The notes beneath the pieces are model-generated. The model was not told the origin of the DNA. It made no database searches and saw only the letters and a list, made by a program, of their open reading frames with translations. Both the position numbers and the translations under genes were made by a program. This document shows positions 45,949 through 56,629 of a DNA stretch of 64,000 bases, piece by piece (the first letter of the stretch is position 1; every line of letters starts with the position of its first letter). The stretch lies in the NCBI GenBank assembly GCA_942493215.1, contig OW818670.1, positions 1,364,001 through 1,428,000 of the forward strand. The letters run 5' to 3'. Source of the DNA: G942493215 sp942493215 (GTDB lineage: Bacteria; Bacillota_I; Bacilli_A; RF39; UBA660).

Positions 45949-47670
45949 TTATTCAGCAACATCTTCCGATGGATCAGGAATAGTTGGAGTTTGCGCAATA
46001 CTAATCTTTAAAGTTGTATTAGCCATTACTTTCGTACCAGCAGCTCGACTTTGACTAAAAACGGTACCATTAGGATATTTATCCGTTGTTACTATTGTTT
46101 TACTTAAAGTAACATTATGTTCACTGCAAAACTCCTCTACTTCCGTAACACTCCATTTTTCAGCTACAAAATCTGGATAATTAATAACAATATCAGGAAC
46201 ATATAAAGTTACATTATCCCCTTCTTTTACTTTTTCTCCAGCTTTTGGACTTTGACCAATAATGGTGCTTTCATTAGTAATACTAGTATCTGTTGTCTCT
46301 TTCTTTTCCGTAAATACTACTAAGCCTTTAGCTTCTAATTGACCTTTTATTTCATAATAATTTTTACCATTATAATCTTCTAAAACAATGGTATTAGTAC
46401 CAATTGATACAATTAACTCAACCATTTTACCTTTTTTCACTGTTTGACCAGCTAAAGGTTTAGTCTTAATAACTTTATCAGCCACAATATCATTACTTGG
46501 TTGTTCCGTAACATCATCATTAACAACTAATCCTAATTTTTCAAGAATCTCCTCGGCATCCGCAATGGATTTATTAGATACATCAGGAATAGTAACCTCT
46601 GGTACTTCTGTAAATTTTGGGTATAGAATAAGTAATACCCCAACTGAAACAGCTAAAAATAAACAAACCATTCCCGTTATAACAATAGCTGTATTTAAGA
46701 ACTTACCGTTTTTTTCATCTTTATTTGAAACACCAAATTCATTTTTATCAGCACTCATATCCGCTTCTCCAAGTTTTTCAATTTTCTTTGTTTCTTCCAA
46801 ATCTTGTTCTGAATACGGATAAACATACATCTTATCATCTTTATGTTCTTCGCTTAAAGCTGTGGCCATATCATTATACATTTCAGCTACACTATCATAA
46901 CGATTTTTAGGATTTTTAGCACAAGCTTTAATAATAATATTTTCAATACTTTGTGGAATATTAGGATTTTCAGTTGTTACTCTTGGAATCTGATCTTTTA
47001 ATTGCTTCATAGCAATCTCAACAGCTGTTTCTCCTTTAAAAGGTAACTTTCCCACCAATAATTCATACATTAAAATACCAAGGGAATAGATATCACTTTT
47101 CATTGTTGCCCCTTTACCATTGGCTTGTTCAGGAGGTAAATAATGAACTGATCCCATTACCGAATTAGTTTGGGTTAATTCCGTTCCATTAAGAGCCATA
47201 GCAATCCCAAAATCCGCTATTTTAACCGTTCCATCATCAAGAATCATAACGTTTTGAGGCTTAATATCACGATGAATAATATAACTATTATGAGCACACG
47301 CAATAGCCGAAGTTAACTGTTGCATTATATCCATAACTTCTGATAAGGTCAGTGCTCCTCTTCTTTTAACTAACGTTTTAAGTGTTTTACCATTTATATA
47401 TTCCATAACAATATAATAATCGCCATTTTCTTCACCAACATCATACACTTCCACAATATTAGGATGACTTAAAGAACTTGCGGAAATCGCTTCTCTTTGG
47501 AATCTACGAACAAACTTTTCATCATCAGCTAAATCGCCACGTAATATTTTAACAGCAACATCACGATCCAAAATCAAATCATGAGCAAGGTAAACATTAG
47601 CCATACCTCCCTCACCTATCAAGCGTATAATTTGATAACGATCATTTATCTTTTGTCCTTTAACAACCAT
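45949..47670 (-). CDS. prkC: PASTA-domain Ser/Thr protein kinase
   Basis: Membrane kinase that senses peptidoglycan or lipid II fragments; in Bacillus it triggers spore germination. Kinase domain residues 1-270 with GEGGMANVYLA, VAVKIL, HRDIKPQNVMI and DFGIA; one membrane helix near 325-347; three PASTA repeats beginning VTIPDVSNKS, IVLEDYNGKN and INYPDFVAEK. The kinase overlaps its phosphatase's regulatory circuit: prpC ends two bases before it. Confidence 0.96.
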   Translation of the reverse strand: MVVKGQKINDRYQIIRLIGEGGMANVYLAHDLILDRDVAVKILRGDLADDEKFVRRFQREAISASSLSHPNIVEVYDVGEENGDYYIVMEYINGKTLKTLVKRRGALTLSEVMDIMQQLTSAIACAHNSYIIHRDIKPQNVMILDDGTVKIADFGIAMALNGTELTQTNSVMGSVHYLPPEQANGKGATMKSDIYSLGILMYELLVGKLPFKGETAVEIAMKQLKDQIPRVTTENPNIPQSIENIIIKACAKNPKNRYDSVAEMYNDMATALSEEHKDDKMYVYPYSEQDLEETKKIEKLGEADMSADKNEFGVSNKDEKNGKFLNTAIVITGMVCLFLAVSVGVLLILYPKFTEVPEVTIPDVSNKSIADAEEILEKLGLVVNDDVTEQPSNDIVADKVIKTKPLAGQTVKKGKMVELIVSIGTNTIVLEDYNGKNYYEIKGQLEAKGLVVFTEKKETTDTSITNESTIIGQSPKAGEKVKEGDNVTLYVPDIVINYPDFVAEKWSVTEVEEFCSEHNVTLSKTIVTTDKYPNGTVFSQSRAAGTKVMANTTLKISIAQTPTIPDPSEDVAE

Positions 47671-47672
47671 TA

Positions 47673-48404
47673 TTATGCACCTACCTTTAAATACGCTATA
47701 GAGATGTTATCGGTACCACCACGATTATTACTCTTTAGAATAAGTTTTTCAACTTTCTCTTCAGCTGTTAAATCACTATTTAAAACACGATTAATCTGCT
47801 CATTATCTAACATATTAGTTAGACCATCACTACATAATAGAACTGCTTCAACATCTATTTCAACATCAAAAATATCCATTTCAACGGTAACGGTTGCTCC
47901 TAATGCTTTCATTAGAACATTCTTTCTAGGATGTGATGCTGCTTCAGCTTCTGATAACTCGCCTGATTTTACTAGCAAATTAACTAAAGTATGATCATTA
48001 GTTATTTTGTGAAGTTTCTGATCTTTAATTACAAAACCTGATGAATCACCAATATTACCAAATAATAAATAGTCTTTTGTGTATATTGCTGTAACGATTG
48101 TTGTACCCATACCAACACTTTCAGCATTTTCCGCCGTATATTTATTAATTAGAATATTAGCTTCACTTACTGTATCTTTAAGCCAATTTATGGCATCTTC
48201 TTTTGTCCCTAAACTGCCTATTTCCACAAATCTTTTACCTAAATGGGAAATAACAATACTAGAAGCAACTTCACCAGCACAATGTCCTCCCATACCATCA
48301 GCTACCGCTAATAAAAACTCATTTTGAGCATTCTTAACAATAATAACACTATCTTCATTATGTTCGCGAACTTTACCTGAATCTGTTAAATAATAATATT
48401 CCAT
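47673..48404 (-). CDS. prpC: PP2C-type Ser/Thr phosphatase
   Basis: Reverses PrkC phosphorylation. Metal-binding motifs of the PPM family: RxHNEDS (REHNEDSV), ADGMGGHCAGEVAS, GIGDSS-like FGNIGDSSGFV, LCSDGLTNML and GGTDNISIAYL. 243 residues, normal. The ATG shares its A with the rlmN stop codon (TAATG) and has GGAGGAAAAAT upstream. Confidence 0.95.
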   Translation of the reverse strand: MEYYYLTDSGKVREHNEDSVIIVKNAQNEFLLAVADGMGGHCAGEVASSIVISHLGKRFVEIGSLGTKEDAINWLKDTVSEANILINKYTAENAESVGMGTTIVTAIYTKDYLLFGNIGDSSGFVIKDQKLHKITNDHTLVNLLVKSGELSEAEAASHPRKNVLMKALGATVTVEMDIFDVEIDVEAVLLCSDGLTNMLDNEQINRVLNSDLTAEEKVEKLILKSNNRGGTDNISIAYLKVGA

Positions 48405-49429
48405 TATTTTTCCTCCTTATAATTAGCTCGCAGTTGACCGCAGGCAGCCATGACTTTAGAACCAAATTCTCTTCTAATTGTTACATTAATATCATTCTTT
48501 TTTAATACATCATAAAAGAGCAATATTTGTTCTTTTGAACTCTTATTATAATCAATGTGACTATTCTCATTATAAGGAATTAAATTAACATAACAATTCA
48601 TCCCTTTTAGTAAAATGCTTAATTCTTCAGCATATTTAAGACTATCATTAACATCCTTTAACATAATATATTCAAAAGTTACTCTTCTATTAGTTTTAGC
48701 AATATATTTTTTTATAACCTCAATTAATTCTTTTAATGGATAAGCTTTATTAATAGGCATTAATTTAGAACGTAATTCATCATTTGAGGCATGCAGACTA
48801 ATCGCTAAATTAATCTGTTTATCATAATTCATAAACTCTTCAATTTTAGGAATAATCCCGCATGTTGAAATAGTTATATGACGAGCTCCCAAATCAATTC
48901 CTTTAGGGGTATTAATAATATCAATAAACGCCATAACATTATCATAATTATCAAATGGTTCTCCTATTCCCATAATTACAACGTGGGAAATGTGAATATT
49001 AGTTAATTCTTCAATCATTAATATTTGTAAAACCATTTCATAAGTATCTAAGTTACGTTTCTTTTTTAAACGTCCACTTTCACAGAATGTACAACCCATA
49101 TTGCAGCCCACTTGACTAGATACACATAAACTATAACCATAATCATGATTCATTAATACTGCTTCGACTGTTTGATCATCACTTAGTTTAAATAAAAACT
49201 TCGCTACATCTGTATCTTTTACTTGTTCAACAATAGCCAAGCATTCTAAAGAAAAGTCTTTCTTTAATAAATCAACTACTTCTTTTTTGATATTACGCAT
49301 TTCATCAAAATTATGAATACGCTTTTTATATAGCCACTCAAAAACCTGAATAGCTCGGTATTTCTTGTCATTATTAGCAACAAAATAGTCTTCTAACGAC
49401 TTTATTGTCATTCCATAGATATTCTTCAT
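48404..49429 (-). CDS. rlmN: 23S rRNA/tRNA (A2503/A37)-C2 methyltransferase RlmN
   Basis: Radical SAM methyltransferase. SSQVGCNMGCTFCESG has the C-x3-C-x2-C cluster motif, VIMGIGEPFDNYDNVMAF and ISTCGIIPKI are family blocks, and FGSKVMAACGQL holds the C-terminal catalytic Cys that carries the methyl group. The other catalytic Cys is in the N-terminal FSLECL region or the cluster loop as in the family. ATG follows GGTGTTAAT. Confidence 0.95.
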   Translation of the reverse strand: MKNIYGMTIKSLEDYFVANNDKKYRAIQVFEWLYKKRIHNFDEMRNIKKEVVDLLKKDFSLECLAIVEQVKDTDVAKFLFKLSDDQTVEAVLMNHDYGYSLCVSSQVGCNMGCTFCESGRLKKKRNLDTYEMVLQILMIEELTNIHISHVVIMGIGEPFDNYDNVMAFIDIINTPKGIDLGARHITISTCGIIPKIEEFMNYDKQINLAISLHASNDELRSKLMPINKAYPLKELIEVIKKYIAKTNRRVTFEYIMLKDVNDSLKYAEELSILLKGMNCYVNLIPYNENSHIDYNKSSKEQILLFYDVLKKNDINVTIRREFGSKVMAACGQLRANYKEEK

Positions 49430-49455
49430 ATTAACACCTTATTATAATTATACCA

Positions 49456-49494
49456 AATAAAAAAGAAAAATAATAGAAAATTCTATTATTTTTC
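49456..49494 (-). terminator. mutL terminator
   Basis: Perfect 12-bp stem GAAAAATAATAG/CTATTATTTTTC with T tract, separating mutL from rlmN. Confidence 0.88.
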
Positions 49495-49512
49495 GTCAAA
49501 CTAAGTCAACAA

Positions 49513-51291
49513 TTAAAATCCACTACGTTTAAATAACTTTTCTAAATCATAGTTAGAATAGAAAATAATCGTTGGTCGGCCATGCGGACAATTAAAGGGA
49601 TTATCACATTTACGTAAATCATTAATTAATTGCTCTTGTTCCTCATGCGTAATATTCTCATTTGCTTTTATTGCCAATTTACAACTTAACATCGTGGCAA
49701 TATTTTCATTAAACTTTTCAATCGTAAAATCTTTTTCCCTATGAATAATTACTTCAATAATCTTACGTATTGCTTCTTCTTCATAACCTCTAGGTAACCA
49801 AGTTGGATGAGCTTTAACAATAATTGAATTAAGACCAAATTCTTGAATATCAAAATGCATATTTAATAACAAATTCATATTTTCCTTGAATATGATAAAC
49901 TCACTATTAGATAATTCGATAGTTAAAGGAAATAATAAACTTGCACTCTCTACTTTCGGACTACCCATTTGATATTTAAATGTTTCATAATTAATTCTTT
50001 CTTTAGCCGCATGTTGATCAATTAAATACATACCCTCTTCGTTTTGACAAATGATATAGGTGCCATGAACTAAACCAACGGGATATAATTCTGGTAGTCT
50101 TTTGACAGGATCATTATGTTTAACCATATCTGATTCTATAGTTTCTGATACAGCTTCATTGTTTACATAAAAAAAATCATTAACCATTATCGGTTTAGTA
50201 TATTCCTCATTATCTTCAGAAATTCTTTCCAATTTTAGCCCTAAATTTTCGTAATGAGGTTTAATAACATCTATTTGTTGCCGTTCTTCTGTTACTTCGG
50301 GTATAAGCGTTAATTGTTTTAAGGTTTTCTTAATCATTGTTTCAATTAAGACAAGCAAATCTTCCATTTTACTAAATTTAATATCCATTTTCGTGGGATG
50401 AATATTAACATCAACTAAACTAGGATCTACTTCTAGCATTAAAACGACAATGGGATAACGATTATCTGGCTTATAAGAATGATAACTATCATTAATAATA
50501 CGATTTAAATCTGCATTTCTAACTACTCTTCCATTAACAATAGTAATTAAATGATTACGGCTTGACCGATGTAATTCCGGTAAAGAAATATAACCACTTA
50601 CATTATAATCATCATTTTCACTAGTAACCGCAATCATTCCTTTAGTAACATCTATTCCATAAATACTTTTAATCGTTTTTAATAAATTACCACTACCATC
50701 AGTTTTTAATAAAATACTATTATTGTTAGTAAGAGTGAATCGAATATTTGGATATGATAAAGCTAGTTTATCAACAAATTCGGTAATAGACGCTAATTCA
50801 GTATATAAGCTTTTCATATATTTTAAACGAGCTGGTGTATTATAAAATAAATCTTTAACTGTTATAATTGTTCCTTGTCTTGCTTCGCCAGCTGTTACTT
50901 TTATAACTTTACCACCTTCAAGATAAACATTCGTTCCAATATCACCAGTTGAAGTCATTAACTCAATAACACTAACACTCGCAATAGAGGCTAAAGCTTC
51001 CCCTCTAAAGCCTAAAGTATTAATATGATATAAATCATCTTCCGTAAATAGCTTTGATGTCGCATGACGTCCAAAAGCAAGTATAGCATCATCCTTATCC
51101 ATACCACTACCATTATCGGTAATCTTTATTTCTTTAGTACCCGCCTCAATTAAATCAATCTTTATTTCGGTACTACCAGCATCAATACTATTTTCTACTA
51201 ATTCTTTAACAACCGATGCACAACGCTCAACTACTTCACCAGCAGCTATCTTATTGGCTAATTGTTCATCCATCATTTTAATTTTACTCAT
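49513..51291 (-). CDS. mutL: DNA mismatch repair protein MutL
   Basis: GHKL ATPase with ANKIAAGEVVERCASVVKELVENSIDAG, DNGSGMDKDDAILAFGRHATSKL and GFRGEALASIASVS. The C-terminal domain has DQHAAKERINYE (the metal-dependent nicking motif), CKLAIKANE and CPHGRPTIIF, so it is an endonuclease-type MutL as in most bacteria lacking MutH. 592 residues. No mutS in the window. Confidence 0.96.
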   Translation of the reverse strand: MSKIKMMDEQLANKIAAGEVVERCASVVKELVENSIDAGSTEIKIDLIEAGTKEIKITDNGSGMDKDDAILAFGRHATSKLFTEDDLYHINTLGFRGEALASIASVSVIELMTSTGDIGTNVYLEGGKVIKVTAGEARQGTIITVKDLFYNTPARLKYMKSLYTELASITEFVDKLALSYPNIRFTLTNNNSILLKTDGSGNLLKTIKSIYGIDVTKGMIAVTSENDDYNVSGYISLPELHRSSRNHLITIVNGRVVRNADLNRIINDSYHSYKPDNRYPIVVLMLEVDPSLVDVNIHPTKMDIKFSKMEDLLVLIETMIKKTLKQLTLIPEVTEERQQIDVIKPHYENLGLKLERISEDNEEYTKPIMVNDFFYVNNEAVSETIESDMVKHNDPVKRLPELYPVGLVHGTYIICQNEEGMYLIDQHAAKERINYETFKYQMGSPKVESASLLFPLTIELSNSEFIIFKENMNLLLNMHFDIQEFGLNSIIVKAHPTWLPRGYEEEAIRKIIEVIIHREKDFTIEKFNENIATMLSCKLAIKANENITHEEQEQLINDLRKCDNPFNCPHGRPTIIFYSNYDLEKLFKRSGF

Positions 51292-51299
51292 AAATACAC

Positions 51300-51812
51300 C
51301 TACTTTTTATTTTCCATTATTGCATTAAAATAATCTTTAAACTTATCAAAATCATCTTTATTACTAAAGAATGACTGATAGAAAATAAGAGGTTTGATTT
51401 CACTTTTTTGATCATTTTTAGAAGGAATAATCATAATCGTATTATTGCGAATAATAATCTTTTTTATTATTGATATATCTATACTTATTTCTTTATGACT
51501 ACTTTTTTGGATAAGATTATTATCATTAATTGTTACGATACTTTCACCATAAAAGTAATTAAACATTTTCTCATTTAACTTCATTGCATATTTTATATAA
51601 TATTTATTAACAATATCAAGTATTAACCAAATAATAACCATAAACATAGCATATGAAAGATAAAATAGCCAGAATGTCATTATAGATAAACATACATTAA
51701 GAATTATATAATAAGTAGACGCTACAATTAATAGCAAATAAACGCCCTGTTTTTGTTTATTTTCTATTATTTGTTTTAAATCTTTTTTTGTCATTACATA
51801 TTTAACTTGCAT
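51300..51812 (-). CDS. YcxB-like membrane protein
   Basis: 170 residues with two adjacent membrane helices (about 24-62) and a C-terminal beta-rich half (ESIVTINDNNLIQKSSHKEISIDISIIKKIIIRNNTIMII), the layout of YcxB-like proteins. Function unknown. Its ATG lies inside the end of uvrA (11-base overlap) and uses a GGAGGTAAAAG site within that gene, so it is coupled to uvrA. Confidence 0.65.
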   Translation of the reverse strand: MQVKYVMTKKDLKQIIENKQKQGVYLLLIVASTYYIILNVCLSIMTFWLFYLSYAMFMVIIWLILDIVNKYYIKYAMKLNEKMFNYFYGESIVTINDNNLIQKSSHKEISIDISIIKKIIIRNNTIMIIPSKNDQKSEIKPLIFYQSFFSNKDDFDKFKDYFNAIMENKK

Positions 51813-54630
51813 CTTTTACCTCCAATACCGACTTTAAATACATTCCTGTATAACTACCACTTACTTTAATTACTTCTTCTGGTGTTCCCGTCGCAACAAT
51901 TTCACCGCCACGGTCTCCACCCTCAGGTCCTAAATCAATAATATAATCCGCACATTTAATAACGTCAAGATTATGTTCAATAACAATAACGGTATCACCA
52001 TTATCAACAATTCTTTGTAAAATAATAAGTAATTTCTTAATATCATCACTATGTAGTCCGGTCGTTGGTTCATCCAAAATAAATAAACTTTTACCTGTAA
52101 CTTTCTTTTGTAATTCTTTTGCTAATTTAATACGACCGGCTTCACCACCACTCAATGTTGGCGCACTCTGACCTAGTTTAATATAAGAGAGTCCAACATC
52201 CATTAGCATTTGTAATTTTTCTCTAACACGAGGAATATTTTCAAAGAATTCAATTGCTTCTTCAACCCGCATCTCTAAAACATCATAAATACTCTTATTC
52301 TTATATTTTATTTCTAGAGTTTCACGGTTATATCGTGTTCCCCCACATACTTCACATGGTACATAAACATCTGGTAGAAAATGCATTTCGATTTTTTTAA
52401 CACCATCGCCCCAACAAGCTTCACAACGGCCTCCTTTAACGTTAAAAGAAAATCTTCCCTTATCATATCCTCTTATCTTAGCTTCTTTAGTTTGAGCAAA
52501 AACATCACGAATATCATCAAAAACACCGGTGTAAGTAGCTGGATTACTACGTGGTGTTCGGCCAATTGGATCTTGTGAAATATCAACTACTTTATCAATA
52601 TTTTCTAATCCTTTAATACTCTTAAAAGACCCAGGTTTATCTTTAGATTTATAAACACTACTAGCAACAACTTTATATAATATTTCATTTACTAAACTGC
52701 TCTTCCCACTACCACTTACTCCTGTTACACAAGTGAAGGTTCCTAATGGAAATTTAACATTAATATTTTTTAAGTTATTTTCAGTAGCTCCTTTTATTTC
52801 TAAATACTTCTTATTACCTTTACGACGAATACTAGGAATATCAATTTTTTCTTTACCACTTAAATAACGACCGGTCAAACTATTATCATTATGCATTACT
52901 TCTTCGGGAGTTCCTGCTGCTACTACTTCCCCACCATGTAAGCCTGCTCCTGGTCCAATATCAACTAAATAATCACTTTCTAGCATCGTATCAATATCAT
53001 GTTCAACAACAATTAAAGTATTACCTAAATCCCGCATTTCTTTTAAAGAATTAATTAAGCGTTGATTATCTCTTTGGTGTAAACCAATACTTGGTTCATC
53101 TAAAACATATAATACACCCGTTAAACGTGATCCTATTTGGGTTGCTAATCTAATTCTCTGTGCTTCACCACCACTTAAAGTACTAGCCATCCGATCAAGT
53201 GTTAAATAATCTAATCCCACGTTTTTTAAGAAAGATAAACGGGAATTTATTTCTTTTAAAATTAAGAATGCTATTTCTTTTTGTTCTTTTACTAAAATAA
53301 TATTTGCAAAAAAGTCTAACAAATTACCAATACTCATCTTTGTTACTTCATAGATATTCTTATCAGATATTAATACTGATAATACTGAATCATCTAATCT
53401 AGCACCATGACACTTAGGACATGTTAACTCGGTCATATACTGTTCAATCCATTCTCTTATCCATTCACTTTTCGTTTCCATATAACGACGCTCCAGATTA
53501 GTAATAAGACCTTCCCAATCACTTTTAGAATAATGCGTATTGCCGTTTTTAGAGACATACTTAAAATTAAGTTCTTCTCTTGAACCATATAAAACAATAT
53601 CTAATAAATTACGTTTTAAGTCTTTAACTGGTATATTCATATCAATACCATAATGATTACATACTGTTTCTAACCCGGTATATGTAGTATTAGCCGTATC
53701 ATTATTGTTAATGGCTACAATTGCTCCATCATTAATAGATAAATCACGATTAGGAATAACTAAATCTTCATCTATTTTAAGTTTAATACCTAACCCTTTA
53801 CATTCTGAACATGCCCCATATGGAGCATTAAAAGAAAACATACGAGGCTCTAGTTCTGGTAATGAAAAATCACAATCTGGACAAGCATATTTCTCACTCA
53901 TAACTATTTCTTTACCATTAATAATATCAATAATAGTACGTCCATGACCTAATTTACAAGCATTCTCAATTGACTCATATAAACGACTTCTTATATCATC
54001 TTTAATAATTAAACGATCAATAATAACATCAATCCGATGTTTTTTATTTTTATCTAATTCAACATTTTCACTTAAATCATATTCTTCGCCATCAATTCTA
54101 ACACGTACGTAACCATCTTTACGTAATAAATCTAATGTATCTTTTTGGGTTCCTTTTTCCCCATTGATAATAGGACTTAACACCCTAATTTTAGTGCCTA
54201 TTTCTAATTCTAAAACTTGATTAGTCATTTCTTCTATACTTTGACTAGATATTGGTCGATGATGGGTAGGACAATAAGGTATACCAATTCGAGCATATAA
54301 TAATCTTAAATGATCATATATTTCGGTTACTGTTCCTACGGTACTACGAGGATTTTTATTGGTAGTTTTCTGATCAATACTAACCGCTGGACTTAATCCT
54401 TCAATACTATCAACATTAGGTTTTTCGGTTCCACCTAAAAACTGTCTAGCATAAGCACTAAGACTTTCAACATAACGTCTTTGACCTTCCGCATAAATAG
54501 TATCAAAAGCTAAACTACTTTTACCGCTACCACTAACACCCGTCATAACAATTAATTTATTTTTAGGAAGTGTAATATCAATATTTTTTAAATTATTCTC
54601 TCTAGCTCCCTTAACAATTATTTCATCCAT
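51802..54630 (-). CDS. uvrA: Excinuclease ABC subunit A
   Basis: DNA-damage recognition ATPase of nucleotide excision repair. Two ABC cassettes: GVSGSGKSSLAFDT...LSGGEAQRIRLATQIG...LYVLDEPSIGLHQRD and GVSGSGKSSLVNEIL...LSGGEAGRIKLAKEL...LFILDEPTTGLH. Zinc sites CPDC...CSEC and CEAC...CEVC are complete. ATG 54630 (GAGGTAATGTT site) gives 942 residues; the longer frame adds 25 unsupported residues. uvrB is not in the window. Confidence 0.97.
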   Translation of the reverse strand: MDEIIVKGARENNLKNIDITLPKNKLIVMTGVSGSGKSSLAFDTIYAEGQRRYVESLSAYARQFLGGTEKPNVDSIEGLSPAVSIDQKTTNKNPRSTVGTVTEIYDHLRLLYARIGIPYCPTHHRPISSQSIEEMTNQVLELEIGTKIRVLSPIINGEKGTQKDTLDLLRKDGYVRVRIDGEEYDLSENVELDKNKKHRIDVIIDRLIIKDDIRSRLYESIENACKLGHGRTIIDIINGKEIVMSEKYACPDCDFSLPELEPRMFSFNAPYGACSECKGLGIKLKIDEDLVIPNRDLSINDGAIVAINNNDTANTTYTGLETVCNHYGIDMNIPVKDLKRNLLDIVLYGSREELNFKYVSKNGNTHYSKSDWEGLITNLERRYMETKSEWIREWIEQYMTELTCPKCHGARLDDSVLSVLISDKNIYEVTKMSIGNLLDFFANIILVKEQKEIAFLILKEINSRLSFLKNVGLDYLTLDRMASTLSGGEAQRIRLATQIGSRLTGVLYVLDEPSIGLHQRDNQRLINSLKEMRDLGNTLIVVEHDIDTMLESDYLVDIGPGAGLHGGEVVAAGTPEEVMHNDNSLTGRYLSGKEKIDIPSIRRKGNKKYLEIKGATENNLKNINVKFPLGTFTCVTGVSGSGKSSLVNEILYKVVASSVYKSKDKPGSFKSIKGLENIDKVVDISQDPIGRTPRSNPATYTGVFDDIRDVFAQTKEAKIRGYDKGRFSFNVKGGRCEACWGDGVKKIEMHFLPDVYVPCEVCGGTRYNRETLEIKYKNKSIYDVLEMRVEEAIEFFENIPRVREKLQMLMDVGLSYIKLGQSAPTLSGGEAGRIKLAKELQKKVTGKSLFILDEPTTGLHSDDIKKLLIILQRIVDNGDTVIVIEHNLDVIKCADYIIDLGPEGGDRGGEIVATGTPEEVIKVSGSYTGMYLKSVLEVKDAS

Positions 54631-54705
54631 AACATTACCTCGTTTTCTATTATTATACCATAATATGTACATACTTATCATACCAAACATTTGTTCTATA
54701 ATCAA

Positions 54706-54731
54706 GAAAAAAGATTAAAAATTTTTAATCT
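54706..54731 (-). terminator. Terminator of the orphan gene pair
   Basis: AGATTAAAAA/TTTTTAATCT inverted repeat and T tract, overlapping the stop codon of the 634-residue gene. Confidence 0.75.
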
Positions 54732-56629
54732 CTTCTTTTACCATGCATTGCTTGTTGAATACGAGAATTATTTTTAATATCATCAACAAGTAACATAAAT
54801 TTATCAGGTTCTAGATAAGTGTTATATGACAAAGCTGCTGCTAGAATTATTTCTCCTTCTCCATCTAAATATTTATCTAAAATATGTAGTTTTTCAAATA
54901 AAGTTAGAATTCTTAATACTTTTATCTTAGAAATTTTTATACCCGCAATATCATATAAAAGACCATTGCCATAAGTATTATCAAGTGCTTGAATAACATC
55001 TAAATTATTAACAGTATCCGATATGACTACCCGTTCGTTTTCTTTAATTATTCTACTATAATGATAATATGCTATTGAAGGTTTATATCTTAATGTTTCA
55101 TCTGGAATATAATCACCTATACTTCCAGATATATTAATACCATCTGTTTGTTCAATAGCGCCTTTTATTGATTCTGAACTCATACCATTAAAACTAACAA
55201 ACATTGCTAGCTCTATTCTTTTAATAATGTAATCAGACTTAATCCCTCTTAAATTAATTGCATTTATAATTCTAGGATCATATTCATTTTCAATAAAATA
55301 ATCAATGATATCATAGCCATCACTATCAATTAATAATTGTCCATTAGCAATACCCAATGATTGATACCATTTAAGCATATTACAATTTGTCATAACATTA
55401 GTATTATCTACTAATAACATTTCTAAATTAAACTGAACTGGACTATTAAAATCAATTCCTTGTTTTTTAAAGATTCCTAGATTAGTAACAAATGTTTCAT
55501 ATAATGGTTTTAATATAGATTGCGCATCATCTTTATTTAATTTTTGTTTATCATCTTTACTGATGAATATTCCTAAATTATTTTGAATAAATGAAGCATC
55601 AATTGTTCCATTATCCCACAAATGCAAAATATTAATTACTTTATTATAATCAGCTGTTAATAGTACTTGAATCAATCCCTGATTTAATGTTGCAGAAATC
55701 GGAAATCCCCGATCATAGAATTCTTTTAAAATGGTATCAATCTGATTTAAATTTGATTCATTTAATTCACAACCATTAGAAATATGTTCCAAAATTTGCT
55801 TTTTTATGGCATCATACTCTTTATTCTGTAAGCTTTCAATTATATCTAAAATAGCATTAACAAAAGAGGGATCTAAACCTATTAACTTATTAAAATCATA
55901 GGTTAAAAGTTGAGGATCATTATCTTTTTCTAAAAGGTCTAATAATTCACGTTGGTTATTAATCGAATCGGTTTTAGGATTATTAAATGATTGTAACATA
56001 ACCTTATAATCATTTAATATTCTTCTTATATTAACTATGACTTGACTAAATGGTTTACCTTCACTAAAAAAAATATCGTTAAGTCCGTTTATAATATGCT
56101 TATTAATACAATCTTCTAAAAAGCTATTTAATAACTCCGGTTGTTTCTTTTCCCTTTCTGAGTTTATACTTTCTAAATCAGATATAATCCGCATTTTTAT
56201 AGTAATAAAAAGCATAAAGTTTTTAAAAGTATCATCGGCAACTTTATTATTAAAAGCTTTACCAAAAAGAAATAAAATATGATATAACGTCATAGAATCA
56301 TCTTGACAAAAAATTTCTATAAAATTAGAAGTTAACATTTTTTGTAATACTTGACTAACCTGTTCATCATTAATATTGGTAAGCATTTTCTTTAGTGGTG
56401 ATATAACTTGCTTAATATCTTTAACACTTAATTCGGGACTACTTAATAATGCTGATATAACTAGTAAATCATAATTACTCATTTCGGTAATAGCCGTTAT
56501 CCCTTTATTACCTTCAATTTTTTCAAGGAAGTCACTTATAATAGTAACTTTTTTATTTACATCACTAATAGTTTTATCTACTGACGCAATATTATGTTGT
56601 AATGAGTTTATTAGTTCTTGTTTTGTCAT
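54725..56629 (-). CDS. Unrecognised 634-residue helical protein
   Basis: I do not recognise this family. No signal or membrane helix; the sequence reads as almost all alpha helix, with an N-terminal coiled-coil-like segment (ASVDKTISDVNKKVTIISDFLEKIEG) and many short helix pairs reminiscent of helical-repeat solenoids (DYDIIDYFIENEYDPRIINAINLRGI). No nucleotide or metal motif. Its ATG overlaps the stop of the upstream 330-residue gene (ATGA), so the two form an obligate pair. Possibly a scaffold or lineage-specific factor. Confidence 0.6.
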   Translation of the reverse strand: MTKQELINSLQHNIASVDKTISDVNKKVTIISDFLEKIEGNKGITAITEMSNYDLLVISALLSSPELSVKDIKQVISPLKKMLTNINDEQVSQVLQKMLTSNFIEIFCQDDSMTLYHILFLFGKAFNNKVADDTFKNFMLFITIKMRIISDLESINSEREKKQPELLNSFLEDCINKHIINGLNDIFFSEGKPFSQVIVNIRRILNDYKVMLQSFNNPKTDSINNQRELLDLLEKDNDPQLLTYDFNKLIGLDPSFVNAILDIIESLQNKEYDAIKKQILEHISNGCELNESNLNQIDTILKEFYDRGFPISATLNQGLIQVLLTADYNKVINILHLWDNGTIDASFIQNNLGIFISKDDKQKLNKDDAQSILKPLYETFVTNLGIFKKQGIDFNSPVQFNLEMLLVDNTNVMTNCNMLKWYQSLGIANGQLLIDSDGYDIIDYFIENEYDPRIINAINLRGIKSDYIIKRIELAMFVSFNGMSSESIKGAIEQTDGINISGSIGDYIPDETLRYKPSIAYYHYSRIIKENERVVISDTVNNLDVIQALDNTYGNGLLYDIAGIKISKIKVLRILTLFEKLHILDKYLDGEGEIILAAALSYNTYLEPDKFMLLVDDIKNNSRIQQAMHGKRRD